A stretch of DNA of 64,000 bases from Prevotella sp. E9-3 (GTDB taxonomy: Bacteria > Bacteroidota > Bacteroidia > Bacteroidales > Bacteroidaceae). Below are positions 24,392 through 33,531 of the stretch, piece after piece. The stretch's first letter is position 1; each line of letters begins with the position of its first letter. Below the pieces are notes generated by a model. The model worked only from the letters and a program-made list of their open reading frames with translations, was not told the DNA's origin and ran no database searches. The DNA lies in assembly GCF_022024015.1 (NCBI RefSeq), contig NZ_CP091786.1, positions 124,001-188,000 on the forward strand, written 5' to 3'. The position numbers and the translations under genes are program-made.

Positions 24392-25536
24392 TATTTGAAT
24401 CGGATATTTATGCCCAGTACGGTGTATTCAACTCCGTACGCAATCGGGTTTTGTATTTAAGTAAAATATCAGATTACGTCATAGATGTTTATATCGTTAC
24501 AAAATACCTTCCATGGTATCTGCGCTTATTACGCAATATTAATAAACAGGACAGGAAAAAAGAAATCATTCTTGATGGAATAACTTATCACATATTGTGG
24601 TATCGCAAATCCATTTTGGAACATATCATAACAGAATGGTTTAGATTGCCTCCCTATTTTCTGAATCGGTTTATATGTAGAATGGCAAAGGAAATGCGCA
24701 ACTATGATTTCCTGTCTGTCCATTCTGGTTTAGCCGGCAAAATAGCACAAAAAACAAAGGAACTCTATCATATACCATATTGTATAACTTGGCATGGCTC
24801 AGACATACACACGCATCCATTCCAAAGCAAGTTGGCTTTTGCGCAAACAAAGTTATTGCTTAATAATGCATACTGCAATTTTTTTGTGTCACAGGCATTA
24901 TGTGACAAAGCCACAACGATAACAGACAGTTTTCGGAGTGAAATACTGTATAATGGGATTAATAGTAAATTCTGTTGCTATAGTGTTGAAGAAAAGAAAA
25001 AACTGAGAAAAACAAAAGGTGTGCCTGACGGGAAAAAAGTAGTTGCCTTTTGTGGTGCATTGTTAGATGTAAAGAATCCACTATCATTGCCACCTATTTT
25101 CAAGTCTGTGATGGATAATAGGGAAAACAATTTGATTTTTTGGATAATAGGTGATGGCCCTTTAAAACCACAAGTGGAGAGTGAGGCGGAATCCCTTCAT
25201 CTGCCATGCGTTTTTTGGGGTAACCTCCCTGCAGAAGAAATGCCTGTAATGATGAATTGTATCGACGTTTTAGTACTTCCAAGCAAAAAAGAGGGGTTGC
25301 CTCTCGTAGTGATAGAGGCATTGGCTTGTGGCTCAAATGCTGTTGGTAGTAATGTTGGGGGGATAAAAGAAGCGGCAGGTGAAGACAATGTATTTGATTT
25401 GGATGATAGTTTTGTTAGTCAAATATCAACTCGTATAAATTATTTGCTTCATCATACTGTTGAACAGCCTTTAAATGAAGTGTTTGACTGGAAAAAAACA
25501 GCAAGCAAAGAAAAAAGTGTTTATGACGCCATTTAG
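24370..25536 (+). CDS. Glycosyltransferase family 4
   Basis: A 388-aa GT-B enzyme. The N-terminal acceptor domain contains C-I-T-W-H-G-S-D-I-H-T, and the C-terminal donor domain contains V-V-A-F-C-G-A-L-L-D-V-K-N-P, I-I-G-D-G-P-L and P-S-K-K-E-G-L-P-L-V-V-I-E-A-L-A-C-G, with the conserved E-x7-E pattern that contacts the nucleotide sugar. The coding sequence is markedly more AT-rich than genes before 23 kb, as are the following ones up to about 28.3 kb, suggesting a segment of different origin. Confidence 0.92.
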   Translation: MEKRISIIFESDIYAQYGVFNSVRNRVLYLSKISDYVIDVYIVTKYLPWYLRLLRNINKQDRKKEIILDGITYHILWYRKSILEHIITEWFRLPPYFLNRFICRMAKEMRNYDFLSVHSGLAGKIAQKTKELYHIPYCITWHGSDIHTHPFQSKLAFAQTKLLLNNAYCNFFVSQALCDKATTITDSFRSEILYNGINSKFCCYSVEEKKKLRKTKGVPDGKKVVAFCGALLDVKNPLSLPPIFKSVMDNRENNLIFWIIGDGPLKPQVESEAESLHLPCVFWGNLPAEEMPVMMNCIDVLVLPSKKEGLPLVVIEALACGSNAVGSNVGGIKEAAGEDNVFDLDDSFVSQISTRINYLLHHTVEQPLNEVFDWKKTASKEKSVYDAI

Positions 25537-26773
25537 AATGACAAAGATGGTCAGATACATATTGCTAATTATATGCTTGTTGATATATATTTATAACATC
25601 CAACTGCAAGCAATACCTATTGCTGCGAAGACATTGTTAGCTGTTCCTGGGTTTATTTATTTCCTTACAGACAAAAAAAGCAAGGTAACATACCAGAAGT
25701 TGCAAAAGTACATTAAACTATTTGGCGTCGCACTTCTACTTTTTTTATGGGGTCTTTTCACAATGGCCATTAACGGGTCTGACGAAATGCTTTATCTCGC
25801 ATATATCAAGAATTTCCTCTTGTGGTTTTTTGAAGTTTATTTTCTTTGCCATTTAGCCAAAGGCATAGTAAGCTCTTTCCTTGACCTGTGTAAAATCATC
25901 ACAATAGTGGTTGCATTTGAAAGTTTATTAGCTCTCTGTTTGAAGTTTAATCCTTCATTTGCTGAGATAGTTAGTAATATAGTAGAAATGAAAGTGTATC
26001 AAGTTAGTTTCGATAATTATATGGATACAAGTGATTTGACGGACTTTTCACGAATCATCGGTTTTGGTAATGCCATATACTTTGGTGTTTTGACATCTTG
26101 CACGCTTGGTTTGATTTCGGGTGCATACGTATTATATCACAGCAAAAGTATTTTTATTTATATCGTTTGCTATATTATCATATCAATTGTTTCTATTATG
26201 ACAGCACGCATTGCGGTCGTTCCCGTTGTACTCGGATTGGCTCTGGTATTGTTGTATCATGCGAAAGAACGTAATGGCCATGTCATCGGAACAACCATTT
26301 TGATTTTCTTGAGCGCATTTGTAACAATTCACCTTGCTCAGACATTTTTGCCAGACAATATGCTTGAATGGCAGATGGAATTATTTGGAAATATGACTGA
26401 AAATTCAGAATCAGAGCGTTTGCAAAAATGGCTAATAAATACGGAATTTGAGGATAAAACATTATTTATAGGAGATGCTCATTATAAGGTGGGTGATTTC
26501 GCATACTATAAAAATGTTGATATTGGCTTCTATAGGCAAATTTTCTACTCTGGGTTAATCGGACTAAGCATCATTCTCTATTATAATATAATGATACTGA
26601 AATACATTAAAAAGAGTGATATCTCAGACAAAAGCCTTGGCCCATACGTTGCGGTACTCTTTATTTGTTACTTGATATCCATGTTTAAAGGTGATATTAA
26701 TTATGTGGAGCTGTATTTGCTGGTCTTAATGATGTTTGATTTTTCTATTAAAAAGAATGTTCTTACAAAATGA
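25523..26773 (+). CDS. Wzy-like O-antigen/capsule polymerase
   Basis: A very hydrophobic protein of about 416 aa with roughly ten membrane segments and a large periplasmic loop rich in D/E/N (about 26380-26520), the layout of Wzy polymerases. No conserved catalytic motif is expected in this family. Starts at 25475, 25523 (M-T-P-F-R) or 25538 (M-T-K-M-V-R-Y, one base after the upstream stop) are possible. It would polymerise repeat units in the periplasm. Confidence 0.8.
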   Translation: MTPFRMTKMVRYILLIICLLIYIYNIQLQAIPIAAKTLLAVPGFIYFLTDKKSKVTYQKLQKYIKLFGVALLLFLWGLFTMAINGSDEMLYLAYIKNFLLWFFEVYFLCHLAKGIVSSFLDLCKIITIVVAFESLLALCLKFNPSFAEIVSNIVEMKVYQVSFDNYMDTSDLTDFSRIIGFGNAIYFGVLTSCTLGLISGAYVLYHSKSIFIYIVCYIIISIVSIMTARIAVVPVVLGLALVLLYHAKERNGHVIGTTILIFLSAFVTIHLAQTFLPDNMLEWQMELFGNMTENSESERLQKWLINTEFEDKTLFIGDAHYKVGDFAYYKNVDIGFYRQIFYSGLIGLSIILYYNIMILKYIKKSDISDKSLGPYVAVLFICYLISMFKGDINYVELYLLVLMMFDFSIKKNVLTK

Positions 26774-27564
26774 AACTATTGATCGTTTGTGTGAACTATA
26801 ATTCATACGGGGAACTATGCAACTATCTTCAGTCGGTTGACAAATCTGCATCAAATGTAGAGGGTGATTTACAACTGGATGTAATAATAGCAGATAATTC
26901 TTCCTCAAAAGAGGTCGTTGATTGTGGTGCATATAAAGCTATACAGGTAAAACAGGTCGAACTGCAAAACCTTGGATATTTAGGTGGAGCTCAGGCTATC
27001 ATTAACAACCTTGAAGATGTCAGTCAATACGACTATATAATCATTTCTAATGTTGATTTACAGTTTGAAGATGAAACCATCAAACAGCTGAAAAACTTTA
27101 AAGCAGGAGACGACGTAGCATGGGTTGCTCCGAGTATTTATTCCGAAAAGTTCAAAAGAAATCTTAATCCGAGTATTATAAATAGATATAAACGGTGGAA
27201 ATTAACTTTGCTGAAGCTAACGTACAATAGCTTATTCTATAGTATTTATACAAAGTATTACTATGCCAACAAAGGGAAGAATGTGGTGTACCCAATGATG
27301 GATATTTATGCAGGTCATGGCTCCATTATTATACTCACCACCAACTTCTTTAGAATCTATCCAAAGATAGATTATCCAATATTCCTTTATGGTGAAGAGA
27401 TATATCTTGCAGAACTCATCAGAAGAAAGCGAATGAGGGTAGTGTACGCTCCTTCGGTTGAAATAAAAACGACAGGAGGGGTTTCTACATCTAAGATGCC
27501 GTCAGACTCTTACTTTAAGTTCAATAAGGCAGCAATCAATTTCATATTGAAAACCTTTTATTAA
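26770..27564 (+). CDS. Glycosyltransferase family 2 (rhamnosyltransferase-like)
   Basis: A 264-aa GT-A protein: L-L-I-V-C-V-N-Y-N-S-Y-G-E-L at the N-terminus, I-I-A-D-N-S-S-S, then L-Q-N-L-G-Y-L-G-G-A-Q and the metal motif I-S-N-V-D-L-Q-F. The N-L-G-Y-x-G-G pattern is typical of GT2 rhamnosyltransferase-like enzymes, but the donor is not proven. It overlaps the polymerase stop by 4 bp (ATGA) and the following GT2 gene by one base, so all three are coupled. Confidence 0.88.
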   Translation: MKLLIVCVNYNSYGELCNYLQSVDKSASNVEGDLQLDVIIADNSSSKEVVDCGAYKAIQVKQVELQNLGYLGGAQAIINNLEDVSQYDYIIISNVDLQFEDETIKQLKNFKAGDDVAWVAPSIYSEKFKRNLNPSIINRYKRWKLTLLKLTYNSLFYSIYTKYYYANKGKNVVYPMMDIYAGHGSIIILTTNFFRIYPKIDYPIFLYGEEIYLAELIRRKRMRVVYAPSVEIKTTGGVSTSKMPSDSYFKFNKAAINFILKTFY

Positions 27565-28361
27565 TGGACAATAATAATTTGGTGTCAATCATTATGCCTT
27601 CATATCAATGTGGGCGTTTTATAGAAGAGAGTATAAGGTCAGTACGGGCCCAGACGTATCCGTATTGGGAGCTGATAATAGTCGATGATTGTTCAGACGA
27701 TAGTACCGTTGAGATTGTTTCGGAAGCAAAAAAACATGATAACAGAATATGTTTCATTCGGAATGGTTCCAACCTTGGAGCTGCAGTTTCCCGTAATTTG
27801 GCAATAAGAAAAGCAAAAGGGCGTTGGATTGCTTTTCTTGACAGTGATGATTTGTGGGAACCGACAAAATTAGAAAAACAAATCAAGTTTATGGTAGAGA
27901 ATGGATATGTTTTCTCTTATCATGAATATGTTGAGATAGACCTACATGGTAATGAACTTGGCATCCATGTAAGCGGGAAAAAACACGTGAAGAAGTTTGA
28001 TATATTTGCGTGTTGCTGGCCAGGATGTCTCTCTGTAATGTATGATGCTTCGGCAGTTGGTCTTATTCAAATAAAAGATATTAAGAGAAATAATGATACG
28101 GCGTTGTGGCTGAAAGTAATCCGTAGGGCTGATTGTTATCTGCTGCCAGAGATTCTTGGTAAATATCGTAGACGTGATGGCAGTATTACCCCAAAAAGGT
28201 TATGGGATCGTATTCTGGCCCACTATCCGTTGTTCCGTGTTGCAGAGGAAATGAATCCTATCTCGGCAATATTCTGGGTGATTATGAATATGTTTGGGAA
28301 TGCATATAAGAAGATGAAGTATGTTAAACAGTATGAGGTGAAAGGCCCCTATCGCGTGTAA
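27564..28361 (+). CDS. Glycosyltransferase family 2
   Basis: A 265-aa GT2 with canonical features: V-S-I-I-M-P-S-Y-Q-C-G-R-F-I-E-E-S-I, I-I-V-D-D-C-S-D-D-S-T, N-L-G-A-A-V-S-R-N and the D-S-D-D metal motif in A-F-L-D-S-D-D-L-W. The C-terminal W-L-K-V-I-R-R-A-D-C-Y and Y-R-R-R-D-G-S-I segments resemble WaaE/WfgS-like teichuronic or O-antigen GTs. One-base overlaps on both sides (TAATG) indicate tight coupling. Confidence 0.92.
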   Translation: MDNNNLVSIIMPSYQCGRFIEESIRSVRAQTYPYWELIIVDDCSDDSTVEIVSEAKKHDNRICFIRNGSNLGAAVSRNLAIRKAKGRWIAFLDSDDLWEPTKLEKQIKFMVENGYVFSYHEYVEIDLHGNELGIHVSGKKHVKKFDIFACCWPGCLSVMYDASAVGLIQIKDIKRNNDTALWLKVIRRADCYLLPEILGKYRRRDGSITPKRLWDRILAHYPLFRVAEEMNPISAIFWVIMNMFGNAYKKMKYVKQYEVKGPYRV

Positions 28362-29305
28362 TGGAAATGATAAGCATCATCATACCTTGCTATAACCAGG
28401 CCGAATTTTTGCCTGAAACGTTGAAATATGTTCAAAGCCAGACCTATGCCGACTTCGAGTGCATCATTGTCGATGATGGTTCCACAGACAACTCGGCAGA
28501 AATAGTCCATTCATTTATGGTCAATGACCCTCGCTTTTGCCTGGTTTCAAAACAGAATGGAGGAACGGCCACGGCACGGAATGTCGGCCTAAAGGCTGCA
28601 TCTGGCGACTATGTGATTTTCCTCGATGCCGATGACTTCCTGCATCCAGAGGCATTGGCCAGGCAATTGGAGCATACGACGAAGCGTCAGTTGGACGTCT
28701 CGCTCATGGAGTGGAGTTACTTTGTCGAGAGGGAGAACCGCGAGATTGTCTTTATGAAGCATACGCCCATTAAGACGCGCATCTTCGTTTCGCTTCATGT
28801 CTCAATGCTGACGCGCTGGGGCTTAGATTTTACTTATCCGCCACACGCCATAATGTATCGTATGGATTTCTTGCGTTCGCTCGGATTGACCTTTTCCGAG
28901 AAAATCCGTTACCGCGAAGATTGGGATTTCCTGCTTGACGTGAGCGGTATCCACGGTGTGCGTGTGGCTCAATTGCGCGATTATGAAGGTGCCTACTATC
29001 GGCAGAACCCGAAAGGAAAAACCTGCTCGGGCAGCAAGATGTCGAAAGGCAATTTCATCTATCTCCAATATAAGTGTCGAGAGGTGGGGTTTGCCGATTT
29101 CCTCCTGCTTTCCTACAGGTTGTCAAGTGAAATGGTCTTGTTGGTGGGACGAATGGTGAAGTTCCGTGACTATACGATGCTGTCACACCTCGGCATCCTA
29201 TTCAGACATTGGCGTTCGGTTCTGATGCTTTTTGGAGGCATCTGTTTTCTGCCTTTAGCTGTTTTGCATGTGGCAGTACGTTCTGTGTGGGAATATAGCG
29301 CATGA
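28361..29305 (+). CDS. Glycosyltransferase family 2
   Basis: A 314-aa GT2: I-S-I-I-I-P-C-Y-N-Q-A-E-F-L-P-E-T-L, I-I-V-D-D-G-S-T-D-N-S, N-G-G-T-A-T-A-R-N-V-G and F-L-D-A-D-D-F-L. A C-terminal extension with a hydrophobic end (R-S-V-L-M-L-F-G-G-I-C-F-L-P-L-A-V-L) may anchor it to the membrane. Composition returns to the higher GC of the first part of the locus here. Confidence 0.92.
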   Translation: MEMISIIIPCYNQAEFLPETLKYVQSQTYADFECIIVDDGSTDNSAEIVHSFMVNDPRFCLVSKQNGGTATARNVGLKAASGDYVIFLDADDFLHPEALARQLEHTTKRQLDVSLMEWSYFVERENREIVFMKHTPIKTRIFVSLHVSMLTRWGLDFTYPPHAIMYRMDFLRSLGLTFSEKIRYREDWDFLLDVSGIHGVRVAQLRDYEGAYYRQNPKGKTCSGSKMSKGNFIYLQYKCREVGFADFLLLSYRLSSEMVLLVGRMVKFRDYTMLSHLGILFRHWRSVLMLFGGICFLPLAVLHVAVRSVWEYSA

Positions 29306-29334
29306 TTATTAAATTAAGATAAAAGAAACGTAAT

Positions 29335-30612
29335 ATGACAAAAATGAAATCGATGAAAATTCCTTTCTCACCTCCTGATATGAGTGAGGAAGAGGCAAAA
29401 GAAGTAAGAGAGGCTATATTGTCTGGATGGATTACGACAGGGCCGCGAACAAAGAAACTGGAGGCACAGATATCAGAATACGTTGGGACTGTTAAAGCAG
29501 TTTGTCTGAGTTCGGCAACAGCAGCCATGGAGATGATGCTCCATTTGCTGGATATACAACCGGAAGATGAAGTAATCGTTCCAGCATACACCTATACGGC
29601 TACGGCCTCAGTTACACAACATGTGGGTTGCCGGTTGGTCATGGTGGATAGCCAGAAGGACAATGTTGAGATGGACTATGAGCAGCTGGAGCAGGCTATC
29701 ACGGAGAAAACCAAGGTAATCATGCCAGTGGATATTGCAGGCATCGTGGCAGACTATGACAGGGTGTATGAAATTGTAGAGCGGAAAAAGAGCCTGTTCA
29801 GACCTGCCAACGCGCTGCAGGCGAAGATAGGCAGAATTGTTGTGACGGCTGATTGTGCCCATTCATTTGGTGCTGTACGAAAGGGAAAGAAGGCTGGCGC
29901 CATCGCTGATTTCAGCGCATTCAGTTTCCATGCAGTGAAAAACTTCACTACTGCTGAGGGGGGTGCTCTGACATGGAAATTGCCTTTCGGGAATGATATT
30001 GTACCGACTGATGTTGATTATATGCCAACTGTGCCGAAGATAGAAGATGAAACTTGGAATGAGATGCTGTACAGAATTTCCCAACTGTTCAGCCTGCATG
30101 GACAGAACAAGGATGCTCTAGCCAAAACAAAGGCCGGTATGTGGGAATACGACATCATCGGCCCTTGGTATAAATGTAACATGACGGACATCATGGCATC
30201 TCTTGGCTTGGTGCAGATGCGGCGTTATCCCAAGATGTTGGAGAGAAGACAGGAGATTGTGGCTCGCTACAATGCCGCACTCGACGGTCTGAATGTGGCT
30301 GTACTGAATCACAAGGATGCGGAGCATTGTAGTTCGCATCACTTGTATATGGTTCGCCTGCCGGGTAAGAGCCGCGAGGAGGTGAATCGGGTGATGGAAC
30401 AGATGGCAGAACGAGGTATTGCCACGAATGTACATTTCAAACCACTGCCGATGATGACGGCATACAAGACACTGGGTTTTGATATTGCTGATTATCCGAA
30501 TGCGTACCACCTGTTTGAAAATGAGATAACACTGCCATTGTACACCCGGCTCACCGATGAGGAAGTGGACTATGTGATAACTAACTTCGTAGACGTCATC
30601 AGGGATTTGTGA
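29335..30612 (+). CDS. DegT/DnrJ/EryC1 family sugar aminotransferase
   Basis: A 425-aa PLP enzyme without interruption: P-P-D-M-S-E-E-E near the start, V-P-A-Y-T-Y-T-A-T-A, T-A-D-C-A-H-S-F-G-A binding the PLP ring, and the Schiff-base lysine in S-F-H-A-V-K-N-F-T-T-A-E-G-G. The reaction is transamination of a nucleotide 4-keto- or 3-keto-sugar. It is the natural comparison for the interrupted paralogue at 15671-17254: here only about ten residues separate the two motifs. It shares GTGA with the next start. Confidence 0.92.
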   Translation: MTKMKSMKIPFSPPDMSEEEAKEVREAILSGWITTGPRTKKLEAQISEYVGTVKAVCLSSATAAMEMMLHLLDIQPEDEVIVPAYTYTATASVTQHVGCRLVMVDSQKDNVEMDYEQLEQAITEKTKVIMPVDIAGIVADYDRVYEIVERKKSLFRPANALQAKIGRIVVTADCAHSFGAVRKGKKAGAIADFSAFSFHAVKNFTTAEGGALTWKLPFGNDIVPTDVDYMPTVPKIEDETWNEMLYRISQLFSLHGQNKDALAKTKAGMWEYDIIGPWYKCNMTDIMASLGLVQMRRYPKMLERRQEIVARYNAALDGLNVAVLNHKDAEHCSSHHLYMVRLPGKSREEVNRVMEQMAERGIATNVHFKPLPMMTAYKTLGFDIADYPNAYHLFENEITLPLYTRLTDEEVDYVITNFVDVIRDL

Positions 30613-31229
30613 AAAGATTATTCGATATCGTTGCGAGCGGACTTGGACTCATTCTGCTAAGTCCCCTCTTTTTGATTCTTGCCATTTGGATCAAGGCAGA
30701 TTCAAAGGGACCGGTGTTTTATCGCCAGGTACGTGTAGGAAGGTACAACAGGGATTTCCGTATCTTTAAGTTCCGCTCCATGCGAGCCGGTTCTGATACG
30801 GGAAGCCTTATTACGATTGGTGGCCGCGACCCTCGCATAACCCGTTCCGGTTACTTTATCCGCAAGTTCAAGTTCGATGAACTGCCTCAGCTCATCAATG
30901 TATTGGTGGGCGATATGAGCCTGGTGGGGCCGAGACCGGAGGTTCGCCACTATGTGAATTTTTGGACTCCCGAACAAATGCACGTGCTGGATGTCCGCCC
31001 TGGTATCACCGATCCTGCGTCTATTAAATTTCTCAACGAGAGTGAATTGCTGGAAAAGGCTGAAGACCCGGAAAAATACTATATAGAGGTCATCATGCAG
31101 GAGAAGATAAGGCTGTATTTGGAATATGTCGAGAAGCATAACTTCTTTTATGACTTGGCGTTAATATTTAAAACCTTTGGGGTAATCGTGAAAGAAAAAT
31201 TATTCAGCGGCTCCTCTATGCAAAGTTAG
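30609..31229 (+). CDS. Undecaprenyl-phosphate sugar phosphotransferase (initiating transferase)
   Basis: A 206-aa bacterial sugar transferase: one N-terminal membrane segment, then P-V-F-Y-R-Q-V-R-V-G-R, K-F-R-S-M-R, the catalytic D-E-L-P-Q-L-I-N-V-L and D-M-S-L-V-G-P-R-P-E. It transfers a sugar phosphate to undecaprenyl phosphate and so starts each repeat unit. It begins with GTG, overlapping the aminotransferase stop (GTGA). Last intact gene of the locus. Confidence 0.93.
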   Translation: MKRLFDIVASGLGLILLSPLFLILAIWIKADSKGPVFYRQVRVGRYNRDFRIFKFRSMRAGSDTGSLITIGGRDPRITRSGYFIRKFKFDELPQLINVLVGDMSLVGPRPEVRHYVNFWTPEQMHVLDVRPGITDPASIKFLNESELLEKAEDPEKYYIEVIMQEKIRLYLEYVEKHNFFYDLALIFKTFGVIVKEKLFSGSSMQS

Positions 31230-31244
31230 CGAATTTCACAAATT

Positions 31245-31457
31245 ATGGATAAGATAAACTTGAATGATAAGACCTTATTGGTTACTGGTGCTGCCGGGTT
31301 TATCGGTAGTAATTTAGTAAAGAGACTGCTTAGAGATGTGAAAGGAGCTACCATTATTGGCATTGACAATATCAATGACTAAAAAGTTGATATTGCTGAC
31401 CGTGGCAATATCGATGATATATTTAGTAAGTATAAGCCAGCAGTGGTGGTGAATCTC
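31245..31457 (+). pseudogene. Truncated NAD-dependent epimerase (UDP-glucuronate 4-epimerase-like)
   Basis: The frame begins M-D-K-I-N-L-N-D-K-T-L-L-V-T-G-A-A-G-F-I-G-S-N with an intact NAD-binding glycine motif, hits TAA after I-D-N-I-N-D, continues in frame as V-D-I-A-D...Y-K-P-A-V-V-V-N-L, and stops matching exactly where the repeat shared with 38647 begins. Both an internal deletion and a 3' truncation are evident. Confidence 0.85.
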
Positions 31458-31773
31458 GATAAGAAAAGTCGAATAATCCTCTTAAGAATAAATAATGATT
31501 CTCTTAGGAAGTAAAACAATAAGAATTGCATTCTAATTCTTTTCAAGCATAATTCTATTGGTTTTCATGCTCAATAGAATTATAGCTAAAATTTTTTTTA
31601 CGTGTTTATCTGTTGCTTCTTAACAGACAGCAAAGAAGTTAGCAATATTCATTATTTTGGAACGCACCTTTTTGTTTGCTCCGCCCCCGAATCATATATA
31701 GTTTTCCTTACTTGCTATCTCAGTAGTACTTTCACGCTTTTCTGGCCAATCTTTACGATGGCGATGGAACCAG
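31458..31773. repeat. Direct repeat B, right flank of the capsule locus
   Basis: 31498-31773 matches repeat A with three substitutions, minus 42 bp, and the left part 31458-31590 matches 38648-38780. Only one palindrome unit remains (AATTATAGCTAAAATT, 31578-31593). A DUF3332 tail remnant (minus strand, 31620-31667) is followed by the 3' end of the LRR gene, so this copy overlaps a living gene. Confidence 0.93.
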
Positions 31774-33112
31774 ACTGAAGAGAGGTGCTAACAGTTGCCT
31801 GTCCGTTCTGAACAACGGCAGTACCTACCTGAGTGCCATTAACATTATAGATACTAACTTGGGTGCCATCATCAATACCTTGAACGGTCAGTGCTCCACC
31901 CTCGTTCTTTATCAGCACGGCAAAGGCAGGTACCTCAGCGACGCTCTCTGTTCTCGGATCTACGTCTATCCAACAAAGGGTTGCCGTAGCCGTCTCAGAA
32001 TTCTCATAACCTTCCTTCGAGGCAAAAACATTAATGGTATAGGTGGCACTTAGCTGCACCTCATTGCCGCTACCGGATTTGATATCCTCATCAGTAATAG
32101 AGTATTGGCAAACGGCTCCCTCTGTATCACTATTGAAAGTCAGCACACCGTTCAGATAGCTGATAGTTGGTGTCTGGCACGTGGGAAGATCATCCGAAGT
32201 ATCAGTACCATAATCATACTCTTCAATGTTGGCAAAGTTGAGCCACCACGGAGTATCTTCATAATAAACTTTCTTACCTATAGGAACATACAACTTTGCA
32301 TTACTATAAGTATTGTCAGCAAAAGCATTTTTGGAAATAGTAAAGACATCCTCAACCTTGCTATAGATAGACTGAATATTAGAGCAGCCAGAGAATGCCT
32401 GCTGAGCAATGCTCGTCACATTTTTACCAATCACAATCTCCTTGATGGATGATAAATCACTAAACCATGTTCCGATCTCTTTGCAGTTGAATGTTACAGA
32501 GTTTAGACGAGAACAGCCATAGAACGCATGAGTTCCAATGCTCGTCACAGTATTAGGAATAGTGACGGAGGTAAGGCCAGAACAGCCAAAGAACGCCCCA
32601 TCTCCAATACTCGTCACACTATTAGGTATAGTGACGGAGGTAAGGCTGGAGCAACCATAGAACGTATAACCTTCAATGCTCGTCACACTATTAGGTATAG
32701 TTACGGAGGTAAGGCTGGAGCAACCATAGAACGCACTGGCTCCTATGGTCGTCACACTATTAGGAATAGTAATGGCGGTAAGGCCAGAGCACTTATAGAA
32801 CGCGACATCTCCAATACTCGTCACACTATTGGGGATTGTGATAGAAGTAAGGCCAGAGCAACCTCTAAACGCGTTATTTCCAATGCTCGTCACCTTACGT
32901 GTTTTGTCCATATAAGTAACCTCTTCAGGGATAACGACATTGCCTTGATATGAATCAGGATAGTAACCCTTGTACGTTACCTCCAACTCTGTAGCATTAT
33001 TGATATAGTTGTAATAAATGGTGACACCATCGGTATTTTTTACTTCGATTTCGTGGGCACTGACTACTAATGGCAGTAGCATCAATGCGAATAAAAGTAA
33101 TTGTTTCTTCAT
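31715..33112 (-). CDS. BspA-type leucine-rich repeat surface protein
   Basis: A 465-aa secreted protein: a signal peptide ([14 protein letters not shown] to S-A-H), a beta-rich lead-in, then about seven LRR_5 repeats of the form [16 protein letters not shown], a linker, a beta-sandwich-like module (C-Q-T-P-T-I...) and a C-terminal domain ending V-S-I-Y-N-V-N-G-T-Q-V-G...K-V-L-L-R that resembles a sorting tail. BspA relatives bind host proteins or other bacteria. The start at 33112 is used; ATG at 33118 is also possible. Its N- and C-termini are nearly identical to those of the LRR gene at 36666-38240. Confidence 0.9.
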   Translation of the reverse strand: MKKQLLLFALMLLPLVVSAHEIEVKNTDGVTIYYNYINNATELEVTYKGYYPDSYQGNVVIPEEVTYMDKTRKVTSIGNNAFRGCSGLTSITIPNSVTSIGDVAFYKCSGLTAITIPNSVTTIGASAFYGCSSLTSVTIPNSVTSIEGYTFYGCSSLTSVTIPNSVTSIGDGAFFGCSGLTSVTIPNTVTSIGTHAFYGCSRLNSVTFNCKEIGTWFSDLSSIKEIVIGKNVTSIAQQAFSGCSNIQSIYSKVEDVFTISKNAFADNTYSNAKLYVPIGKKVYYEDTPWWLNFANIEEYDYGTDTSDDLPTCQTPTISYLNGVLTFNSDTEGAVCQYSITDEDIKSGSGNEVQLSATYTINVFASKEGYENSETATATLCWIDVDPRTESVAEVPAFAVLIKNEGGALTVQGIDDGTQVSIYNVNGTQVGTAVVQNGQATVSTSLQSGSIAIVKIGQKSVKVLLR

Positions 33113-33414
33113 AATCATATAATTGCTTTAGTTCTTGAAATATACAAAAAAGAAAAACGTGGACATTTTACTTCGTCTACGTCATTCGAGGCATCGCCAA
33201 ACGCCTTACAATCTATAACGAGTAAATGCCCACGCCAAACGGCGTGAACTCCTACTTTAGTTCTTGATTGTGATTTATGAAATTTGGCGAATTTCGAATG
33301 ACAAGAATCTAAAAGTGGATATTCATCCTATATGTCCTTTTCTGTAATAATCTTTTCTCAGCCCATAGGCAATCTCTTGTTTTAAAAGTTAAACATTTAG
33401 CGTTTCACTTTTCT
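33113..33414 (-). ncRNA. Structured 5' leader of the LRR gene (copy X)
   Basis: Transcription from the TATCTTTG box at 33420-33427 (minus strand) gives a leader of about 300 nt. Plus-strand segments 33182-33202 and 33283-33301 pair, ACGCC(33232-33236)/GGCGT(33241-33245) form a hairpin, and 33167-33180 can pair either locally or with 33218-33235. Copy Y before the other LRR gene has different bases but the same pairings. Confidence 0.75.
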
Positions 33415-33419
33415 GCGAG

Positions 33420-33427
33420 CAAAGATA
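33420..33427 (-). promoter_or_regulatory. -7 box of LRR gene 1 (TATCTTTG)
   Basis: CAAAGATA on the plus strand, about 310 nt before the start codon; conserved at 38548-38555 in front of LRR gene 2. Confidence 0.6.
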
Positions 33428-33531
33428 CAAACTTTTCTGTAACTTCCAAAGAACAACGCTGCAATTTCTTTAATCTATCGAAGCAATGGGATAGGGACAA
33501 GAAAAATCTTGCCCCTCGTTTTTATGTACTT

